Source: Aquatica leii (Eukaryota > Arthropoda > Insecta > Coleoptera > Lampyridae). From it: a DNA stretch of 64,000 nt. The position numbers and the translations under genes are program-made. Within the stretch, counting starts at the first letter, position 1. Every line of letters begins with the position of its first letter. The notes under the pieces were generated by a model. It ran no database searches, was not told the DNA's origin, and saw nothing but the letters and a program-made list of their open reading frames with translations. Shown here one piece after another: positions 56,277 through 64,000 of this stretch. The stretch covers positions 17,546,001 to 17,610,000 of the forward strand of contig CM069432.1 in assembly GCA_035610365.1 (NCBI GenBank). Reading direction: 5' to 3'.

Positions 56277-57712
56277 GTTTATCTAATTCTCCGTTTTTAT
56301 TTGTTTTAAACTTTTTTTGTGTGCTGATTTTACCTTTAATGAAATTATTATTATCTTTATAATTTACGTGGGTTTGGTATATGAGTAACACATAAATGCC
56401 AATGATCCAAATTAATTTTCTTAAAGAAAATATCTTCGTCATCGATTCTTGATGGGAAATCTCCAATGTTATCAACGTGAAATTTGATCCATATGCGGAG
56501 CTACATATATCTATCTACATTGCTTTCGTCAATTAAAAACTTTGCTTCATCAACGAACTTGGTTTTTCTTTTTACTAAATAACTTTACATTTGACCTTGA
56601 CTTATTAGATATTAAATAGTAGTATTCTCTAATTAAATGTGCCATTCATAGTATATTGAAGTAACAGTACTGAATTTTAGCTTATTGTTTTGGTGCTTTT
56701 TTTTGAATATAGGATTATAACTATCTTTTTAGATTGAATCAATGAATTTTTTCTGTGCAACTTTTTATTGCAGATAAGACTTTAATAGTTTAGTCTTAAA
56801 ATCAAACTACATATTTGGCATCCCTGGTTTCGGAAGTTAATTGACCAATTTTGGCCATTTTTCTGAATTTTTAATTAATTTCTTTGTATCTTCTGTTAAC
56901 GCGCTCTCTATCTAAGAAACTAGCTGAGAGTTGACGTTACAGTATCATGAAAATCTCTATAATCAGTTAATTTATTCAAAGCAAGGTAAGTGTCTTGTAT
57001 TCTTTTTCGGATTAAAGGTAATTTCCATGTCGTTTCCTTAGCGCCACGTGCTACCTCCCAAATGTGAGTTTCTTCGTCTGTAAAACTTTAAACATGGACG
57101 GTGGAAAAATTCTAAAAGGAAGCATCAGACCTACGAATACTGCTACAAAAAGGCAGATACGATTAATATTTTTAATCAGAGGCAATAGACGTTTAACTAA
57201 GATCACCTTGGACGAAAGTGCATATGTAACAGCATACGATACGCACATGTTTGCGCGACATGGCCAGTACCTTTTCTGAGCTTAAACCTAACTAAAAAAA
57301 GCTTAAAAATAATTATTCAACACTTTCAAATAATTAAAAAAAAAATTAAATCATCGACAAGTAAGCTCAGAGAGGCTTGAAGAATCATTAACTTGGACCA
57401 TGGTAAGACTAAATTAAGTGAGTTAACGTCTTTAAAAGTAGGCGATTACCTGATCGATCATCCCGGTATTATGCCAAAAACCAGACTGAGACTTTTGCCT
57501 TGTTTTTTCCACTACTTTCCATCACTACAATTCCTCCTCCGCTTCTCTCAAACAAGTGTACAAGATAATTTAAAGTCTGCATAACACTGATGCATTTTCC
57601 ATAAATGAAATTCCCACATTTCTTATAAAATCTAGCTCTCAACTTGTACCTCTCTTTCTGCCTTACAGTATACACCTGTTTTTAATATCTAGTTTTTTTT
57701 TTCATCACTGTG
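56277..57712. other. No recognised gene
   Basis: Short frames at 57064-57279 and 57393-57584 have no known motifs. I see no repeat pair. Confidence 0.5.
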
Positions 57713-58840
57713 ACGTCAAAAAATTTGGTCTACTTAAAAAACGATCCTATTTTTCCAAGCAACTACCGCTCTGTTAGAATACTTTCTTTCTTTCATAAAA
57801 TGTTTTAACAAGGCATGTACTTTTATTAAACTAGGTTTTTAAGTGCTTATAACATTTTGACTTCAAGACAGTACGCCTCTTTTAAAGGTAAAATCACAGA
57901 CACTTTTGTGTACAATTGTGTTGATTTCATCCTTAATTATTTAAAATACGACCAACCAGTGTTTGATATTTTGTTTGACTTCTCCAAAGTTTTTGATCGG
58001 GTTAACCATTTAATTCTCTTAAACAACGTAAAGCAAATGAGCATTTAAAGCCAGCACTTGAGTGGTTCAAATCATATCTTTCCGATAGGTTTTGCTTACT
58101 ACTTTTAGTAGTGATACTGTTACTAGTTCGTTGGCAGTTAAGTATGGAGTCCCATAAAAAAGTATATTGGGCCCTATATTATTTTTAACTATGATTATTA
58201 ATTTTCCAAGTTTCGTATAGTTACGTGATATCTTTTTAGATCTCTTAGCGGACGATCTTACTATTATAAGAAAAAGTCTTTTGTTGGAACGTTATATAGT
58301 AGCTGTAGCAGTTGTGTGTAGAAAAGGCCTTTTTTAAAACAAACACAACAAACTACAGATAAACTGCAACAAAACTAATGTTAGCTTGTTTCACTTTCAG
58401 TTTGACCCCAAACTTTGTTCTGATCATTGTCTAAAATTTCTCTTACCTGGATCTTTTCAAGATATCCTTGTCTAGTTCAGCGTTTAGACTATTGAAATCT
58501 ACTTATGTATTATATAGTTTTTTATCCTGCACACAACACATAGACGGTTTTGTTTAAAAACTCAACTGCTCTATGATGAAAAGAGTAGTTTCTTCCAAGA
58601 CTTTACTCACACTGCATGGTGCCTTATTTGTTTCTAGACTGAGGTGTAATATAATGTTTTGGGGTTTTTTAGCTGCTCCATTAAAAGTTTCCCGGCTTTT
58701 TCTACATAGGTAAGTTTAGGGACATGGAGCTCCTAACAGCTCCAGCTCTGTATGTGACTGATTGTCTCATGCTTATGAGAAACATGCCTCCCATGTTTAG
58801 TCTCGCCCGCCATTAGCATCAACACAACACAATAGAGCAT
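57713..58840 (+). pseudogene. CR1-like LINE 4, reverse transcriptase relic
   Basis: Plus-strand RT pieces spread over three frames: KNDPIFPSNYRSVRILSFF (RT block 2), LTSRQYASFKGK, FDILFDFSKVFDRVNH (motif A with catalytic Asp, about 57960-58010), GVP.KSILGPILF (block B, about 58150) and LLADDLTII (motif C, YxDD changed to LADD, about 58244). The tail MELLTAPALYVTDCLMLMRN (about 58720) matches the usual C-terminal end of CR1 ORF2. Many stops and shifts occur; it is 5' truncated, as LINEs often are. Confidence 0.75.
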
Positions 58841-59029
58841 AAGGTTACATCTTAGTATCAGATGTAAATAATTCAATTTATATTTGTAATGTGAAGATTT
58901 AATTGTCAGTTAATATATCTATCTTAATTTTACTGTTTTATTACATTAATTAATTTGTCATAATAATATTTGTTTTAACAAAGAATTTGTATTTTGAAAC
59001 TAAACATGAAATTATCCTACTAGCTAACA
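58841..59029. other. Short AT-rich spacer
   Basis: Non-coding; it may include the 3' untranslated tails of the two LINEs that converge here. Confidence 0.4.
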
Positions 59030-60270
59030 AATAAAATCATAATCCTTCCACCGCTAACCAATTCTTTATATACAAATACATCCCAATGTCTATGTTTACA
59101 CTACTTGTAATTTTCTTCTCCTTTTTAATACCCCTTCCATCCTTCCCGTTCCTTCTTCTCCTTTTCCCAAAATCTCCAACCTTCCTCTCTCCTCTTTTCT
59201 TAGTTTTATGCATTTTTTTAACTTGTGCTCTATATTTTCGCACCCTTCCCCACATAGTCTACATTTCCTATCTTTACCTTCCTTCCAATACTTATCCTCT
59301 TGTTCTTCATTTCCGCATCTAAACCTTGTTACCATTCTTTTTAATCTCAAACTTTTTTGCCTTTTATGTACCTTGGAATATTGTCTATCGCTATATTTGT
59401 ATATCTCTCATTGTATTTCTCCTATCTTATTGCTTTTGTTTTTTTGTCTTAGTATATCCTTATCTCTTCTTATTATTTCATCTTTTATTTCCCTTCTAGT
59501 CTCTCTTATTTTCTCTATTTCTTCTCTGGTATATCCAACTCTTTCATAATACCTTATTTTTTCTTCTTGTTCATAATTAATTTTTTCATTCTTTGTCTCT
59601 TTCCAGCAGATTTGAAGCAATTTACATTCTCCTCTTCCTTTCATTTGTTTTTCGTAACATATTGCTCTTTTCCCCTCCTGTACTCTTATCTTGTCTAACT
59701 TCATTTTCTCCTCTACTATGTACCGTAGCGTCTCCCTTTTTCATCCTTACATCCATTTCCAGTATTTTTCTTGTACTCTCTCCAATTCCTCACATTCCTT
59801 CAACCCCCATATTTACGCCTTGTACATCATCTCACTCTTTATTAATTTGTTAAACAACTATCTTCTTGCCTCTATTTGCTTCTAAAACCCACTATCTCCT
59901 ATACTCCACACCTAACCTACTATTCTCTTACATTTCTTTGCTAACCACTTTATATGAGTCTCATCTTTATTGTCGTATCTGATTTAATAAACTAAATAAG
60001 TCACTTCATTTACACTGTCTATTACCACGAATTCCCATTTCCACTCCACTCTTTTTTTACCCTCTCCTCCCTTTTTAAAACACGACTATCTTTGTTTTTC
60101 CCACATTTACACTTAAACATTTTTTTACTATCTTTATAATCTCGCTATAATCACAATGTCATCCGCATACGCCAACACCCACACTTTTAAGTTCTTCATT
60201 ACTATTATGCCATTCTGTTACCCCATCAACTTTTCTCTAAATAACATATGCTTAGCGTTTCTAGGAAGTT
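59030..60270 (-). pseudogene. LINE 5, RT palm and C-terminal zinc region, minus strand
   Basis: Minus-strand 3' half of a K/E-rich LINE. VLAYADDIVIIAR (catalytic YADD at 60158-60169) is followed by broken thumb sequence. Then comes a long frame at 59704-59408 (GRGECKLLQICWKETKN, YERVGYTREEIEKIRE). Near 59350-59096 follow RFRCGNEEQEDKYWKE and CRLCGEGCENIEHKLKKC, the C-x2-C...H-x3-C type zinc finger at the end of this family's ORF2. The family is common in insect genomes; its clade name is uncertain to me (R1/Loa-like group). Several stops and frame changes. The 5' half is missing above about 60270. Confidence 0.75.
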
Positions 60271-60579
60271 TTTTGAAGCTTTTCGCGTTGATAATTTAAA
60301 TCTGAAATAGCTTTAATGGGGGATGATGCAATGTCTTGAAAATCACAAAATTATCTTGTGTAGCACTACAGTACAGAAGCAAGTAGAAAAAGGGTTTATA
60401 TTCTCTCAGAATTTTGTGAATTAGGAGACTATTCTTTTTTTTTAATTTACAAATTTCTTTACAAAAACCTTACACAAAGTAATAACGAAAGTTTCAACAA
60501 AAACGTTTGTCAATTCGCATTAAAGCACAAATTTTGCTATTACGATTTTTACACTAACAACACATAGACATCGTAAATA

Positions 60580-60725
60580 CATCTTAAAGATGTCAAGCCA
60601 AGATATTCAAGACATCTCGCAGACATCTCATTACGTCTTAAGATATCTTTAAGACATACTGAAGACGTCAAATGTTAATAAATTCTTGAAGACATCTTAT
60701 TTAGACATCTTTAACATAAAGAACC
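60580..60725. repeat. Cluster of AGACATC motifs
   Basis: AGACATCTT, AGACATCTC, AGACATACT and the inverse AAGATGTC recur at least six times within 146 bp, with AAGATATCTT palindromes between them. No coding. This may be degenerate satellite or the subterminal repeats of a small element. The flanking 60271-60579 shows nothing recognisable. Confidence 0.5.
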
Positions 60726-60941
60726 GGTTGACGACAAAAAATATTTTGGGTAAAACTGCTAATCTAATCTAATCTTCTTCTTTCACATGGGCCAGGAATT
60801 ATTCCTTTTACCCCGTCATCTTGTAAGATATTGTCATATGGTGAAGTTGAATAGTGTTATTATAAGGCGTGGATAGGATACTTGGTTTAATAACGTTTGA
60901 GAAGAATAGTTGTTGGGCGTTTTGTTTTGTTGAGTGATTCG

Positions 60942-61440
60942 TCATAATTTGTAGAATTCTTTACAAGTGGGTTGTAGTGGATGTGTAGAATTTATGGATA
61001 TTTGTAATTTAGATCTTGTTAAGATTTGATCTTTAATAAGAGGGAGGTTAGCATCTTGGTGGAGGTTTTTGTTTCTGAAAAACCAGGGTGCGTTGAAGGA
61101 TAATCTCAAGAATTTATTTTGTACAATTTGAATTTTGTTAATTTGGGAATTAGCGGCTTGACTCCAGACAGTAGAAGCATATAGCATAATGGGATTTATA
61201 ACAGATTTATACTGAAGAATTTTGTTTTTAGGATTTAATTTTCTCTTACGACAGAGTAGAGGAGCCAAAGAATTAAGAGAACCACGACCTTTATTGACGG
61301 CGGATTCGACGTGCGTGGAGAAGGCTAACCGTTTGTCTAATATCACGCCAAGGTATTTGGCGAAATTACACCAGGAAATTTGATTATTAGAAATTGTAAG
61401 TTGACCATGAGGATGATGTTTTAGTTTCCTAGAAAATATT
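60942..61440 (-). pseudogene. Jockey ORF2 C-terminal region
   Basis: Continues the RT of the Jockey-type LINE: FAKYLGVILDKRLAFSTHV (thumb and connection, K-Y-L-G-V motif), CRKRKLNPKNKILQYKSVI, LYASTVWSQAA and IQIVQNKFLRLSFNAPWFF, the usual Jockey order, ending in PLQPTCKEFYKL. It is separated from the RT frame by a break at about 61430-61440. Confidence 0.85.
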
Positions 61441-62292
61441 ATCGCCGTTTTTTTTTCGGCGTTGTAGGCGGTTAGTTATGTGTTTTGTTTGCCAGGAGCG
61501 GGCTAAGATGGTGGTGTCATCAGCATATAGCTCTATATTGGGGGGTTTGGGAATGTCGTGCGTGAACAGGTTATAAAGCGTTGGGGAAAGAACAGATCCT
61601 TGCGGAACTCCTGCTGCTAGGGGTCTGATCGAGGACGAAACATTATGTAGTTTAATGCGAAAGTGACGATGTGAGATAAAGGAATGAATGATGCGTATTA
61701 ATTGAGGATGAAGTTTTATCAAAATTAATTTGTAAACAAGGCCGTCATGCCAAACTCGATCAAATGCTTTAGAAACGTCTAGGAAAACTGCTTCAGTCGC
61801 TTGATTGTTAGACATGTAATGGTAACAAAATTCTGTGACTCTGAGAAGTTGATTAGTTGTAGAGTGATTTGAGCGAAAACCAAATTGCTCGTCCGGAAAA
61901 ATTTTTAAGCGGGAAATTTCTGAGTTTAAGCGAGAGAGAATGATTCTTTCAGCAATTTTGGAGATAGCAGGAAGGAGACCTATCGGACGGTAGTTTTGTG
62001 GGAATTTGTGATCTTTTAAAGGCTTTGGAAGAACTGTTACATCTGCTATCTTCCAATCACGTGGAAAATAGCCTAGTCTTAGTATACCATTGACGATAGC
62101 GGTGAGGTACATTATTGCTTTCTGAGGAAAGTTTTTGATAATTTTATTAGAAATTTTCTCATGACCAGGAGCTTTACGATCTCTGAGAAATCGTATAATT
62201 TTTGAGATTTCTAATGGAGAAGCTGGAGTAAGTGGTGGATCTGAATAATTTTTTGATAAAAATCTAACAACATTTGAATTTATTCTATCCAT
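61429..62292 (-). pseudogene. Jockey reverse transcriptase
   Basis: A 287-residue open stretch with nearly the whole RT: KAPGHEKISNKIIKNFPQKA (block 1), FPQNYRPIGLLPAISKI (block 2), DEQFGFRSNHSTTNQL, AVFLDVSKAFDRVWH (motif A), AAGVPQGSVLSPTLYN (block B) and IELYADDTTILAR (motif C, catalytic YADD). It makes cDNA directly at the nicked target. The 5' linker above 62292 has stops. Compared with the other LINEs in the window this RT is the best preserved. Confidence 0.92.
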
Positions 62293-63190
62293 ACGGTCAA
62301 GATCGGCGATTTGATTCTGCTTTTTTAACGTGGGAATAAACTAGACCGTTTGCAGAATGAATTGGTGTGTCAAGTTTAGTGGAAACGTTGCGCAAAATTT
62401 TTTGCATGCGCCAAAATGAGTTGTCACAATTTAGAGAATCTAGTTTAGACGACCAAGATTCGTTTTTGAAATTATTTAGAGCTAGACGAACTTTTAATTG
62501 TAGTTTGTTTAGCTCTCTTTTGTATTGGGGATTAACGGTGCGTTGATATTTGTGTTTAAAGCGGTTTTTGCGTCGAATTAATTCTTTGATATCACGAGGT
62601 AAAAAGTTTGAGTGTTTGAAGTAGTGGCAAGTTTGTAAAAATTTGTGACTGTTGTCAAGACAATTTTTCGAAGAAATAATTGGGATTGAACCAAGATTTT
62701 CAGTTAATAATTGGTTAAATCAGTATAAAATCGTAGACTAAGTGCAGACTCCGTTATTAATGTTGAAAAATGCATAATAACGGGATTGTATTCTGAATTA
62801 AGTTCAGGGATAGAATATATGTTAGGGAACAAAGGGATATTTTGAAGAACAGCTATATCTAGGACGCCCGGACGGTAAGTGTCGTGAAAGAAAGTGAGTT
62901 CAGTTGGTGCGATAACAGTTACTTAAGGATGATTGTCTATATAATTAACTAGTTTACGACCATTTAGGTTGCAAACACGACTATTCCAATCAGTATGTTT
63001 GAAATTGAAATCTCCCGCTGCGATAGAAGGTTGAAGGTTGGGAAATACACGGTCTAGGTCATCATCAGTGAGTGGAGATTTGGGTGGTTTGTAACAGGAG
63101 ATATTACCAACGTCAGTTTCTAGTAATATTAACGTCGATTCTATGTGATCACAGGCAGGGTTAGAAAGTTGATGGTGCTGAAGGCATTGC
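62293..63190 (-). pseudogene. Jockey endonuclease C-terminal part and linker
   Basis: At 63190-62923 the frame reads HIESTLILLETDVGNISCYK, then PP...SLTDDDLDRVF and IAAGDFNFKHTDWNS, the GDFN motif of LINE endonucleases. It goes on past a stop at about 62923 with VTVIAPTELTFFHDTYRPGV followed by LDI (the conserved SVLDI-type block). The linker from about 62800 to 62300 is readable in pieces with several stops. The N-terminal third of the domain is cut off by the Ty3 insertion. Confidence 0.85.
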
Positions 63191-64000
63191 AAGACAAGAC
63201 TTAGCCGGTCCCTCAACCGAAAATCCGACAACCGTCCCTCTTCCAGTAGGTGCACAAATCTGCGATCGTGTACGAAAGTGGGGCTTACGTTTTGATGGCC
63301 GTAGCGACTCTATATCGTTCCTGGAACCTCTGGAAGAGCTACAACAATGCTATCAAATCAATGACCAAGAACTGCTCTTGACGCTGCCGGAACTTCTTAA
63401 AGATGGAGTGTTATTATGGTACTAAAATAACCAAAACAACTAGACGTCATAGGCCAACTTTATGAGCAGCTTTAAACGCCAATTTTTACCCCACCGCTAC
63501 CAACATCAGCTCGAAGACACCATCCGGAACAAAACACAAAATGCCCGAGAAAATGCGTCCGAATTCGTGACCGGGATGTTAACCCTAATGCGGCGACATG
63601 GACAAATGTCTCCCGAAAGTCAGTTGGAACGTATTTACGACAATCTTCGGACAGAATACAAGTTTTACATCCGAAGAAAAGACTTCTCCAACCTAGGAGA
63701 ACTACTCAAGCTAGCCGGCCACTACGAAGCACTTCCAAAAGACAGACCGCCATATCACCATCTTCGTCAGGTGCATTTCTCCGAGCCTCGACCCATGGCG
63801 GCGATACAAGAAACAACCCCACCGTCGTCTTCTAGGTCGACTCCTACCGCTAATATTCCACCGTTAATCGAACCCCGGCGTACGACCCCCTCGACGGCCC
63901 GCCAAGAAGTTTGTTGGAAATGCGGCGAACCAGGACATTTTAAAGGAAACTGCAGAAACCGATTCAAAAAGTTTTGTTCCAGATGCGGGAGATCAGAAAT
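63191..64000 (+). pseudogene. Ty3/gypsy relic D, gag (fossil, runs off window)
   Basis: A GC-richer plus-strand block that starts inside the Jockey endonuclease. Gag signs are VRKWGLRFDGRSDSISFLEP, LLLTLPELLKDGVLLWY, RYQHQLEDTIRNKTQNARE and MLTLMRRHGQMSPESQLERI. At about 63913 there is a first zinc knuckle, CWKCGEPGHFKGNC, and a second starting CSRCGR at the window edge. No 5' LTR is present. It is broken in at least one place; the remainder lies beyond the window. Confidence 0.85.

Larger units (their letters stand above)
60757..63190 (-). mobile_element. Jockey-type LINE with (GATTA)n tail
   Basis: Minus-strand element. The 3' end carries a short AATCT repeat (60761-60775, read GATTAGATTAGATTA on the minus strand), a typical LINE tail. 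Going 5' there are the ORF2 C-terminus, RT, linker and part of the endonuclease. A Ty3 fragment cuts it at about 63190, so ORF1 and the endonuclease N-terminus are outside the window or lost. Conservation is good, so the copy is fairly young, but several breaks interrupt it. Confidence 0.85.

Noticed and set aside
57064-57279. Frames on both strands considered as a chemoreceptor exon
   Set aside because: The hydrophobic run is short, no conserved receptor motif is visible and the two strands' frames overlap.
59086-59885. Several plus-strand frames rich in Ser, Phe and Leu
   Set aside because: They are the antisense of the Lys/Glu-rich LINE 5 coding strand.
60761-60775. AATCT repeat considered as insect telomeric repeat
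   Set aside because: The unit is GATTA, not TTAGG, is only three copies long and sits exactly at the 3' end of the Jockey LINE.
1-64000. CRISPR arrays, tRNA or rRNA genes
   Set aside because: No regularly spaced direct repeats and no cloverleaf or rRNA-like conserved blocks were seen; the eukaryotic context also argues against CRISPR.

Overview
The window looks like about 64 kb of insect nuclear DNA (possibly a beetle). It is AT-rich and made almost entirely of transposable elements of different ages. The element mix supports an insect: CR1- and Jockey-type LINEs, piggyBac with tiny spliced introns, a RAG1-related Transib, two hAT families, Ty3 and BEL relics and a Polinton. The species assignment is inference. 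I found no convincing host gene, tRNA, rRNA or CRISPR array.

Layout: 1-3.06 kb is non-coding with one copy of a dispersed repeat. About 3.06-11.4 kb is one CR1-like LINE opened by three later insertions, each traceable to its ends: a 420-bp foldback element with a ribozyme-like motif (3103-3522, 13-bp target duplication), a ZBED5-like hAT (4588-7312, 8-bp duplication) and a Transib-like element (8233-11096, ends CACTGTG). About 12.9-15.5 kb is a second hAT (P52rIPK/DUF4371 type), followed by a spliced piggyBac at 15.6-17.95 kb. 18.5-21.7 kb is AT-rich with no gene. 21703-25785 is a rearranged, palindromic mini-Polinton with a 6-bp target duplication, next to a BEL pol relic. 26.3-27.07 kb is the 5' part of another CR1 LINE, cut by an old Ty3 element (27.07-30.84 kb).

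30.85-34.14 kb shows no gene. 34546-43469 is a nearly whole, young Ty3 element on the minus strand with 1814-bp LTRs; it sits inside a tandemly duplicated unit of about 0.48 kb. A degenerate second piggyBac lies at 46.9-49.05 kb, a LINE ORF1 relic at 50.2-51.0 kb, an old short-LTR Ty3 at 52988-56276, a CR1 RT relic at 57.7-58.8 kb and the 3' half of a K/E-rich LINE at 59.0-60.3 kb. A Jockey-type LINE with a (GATTA)n tail (60757-63190) is cut by another Ty3 fragment that runs off the window end.

The elements do not work together. The window is a record of successive insertions, and the nesting gives their relative order. The most unusual structures are the palindromic mini-Polinton, the RSS-like ends of the Transib inside a LINE codon, and the foldback element with a degenerate hammerhead-like core.
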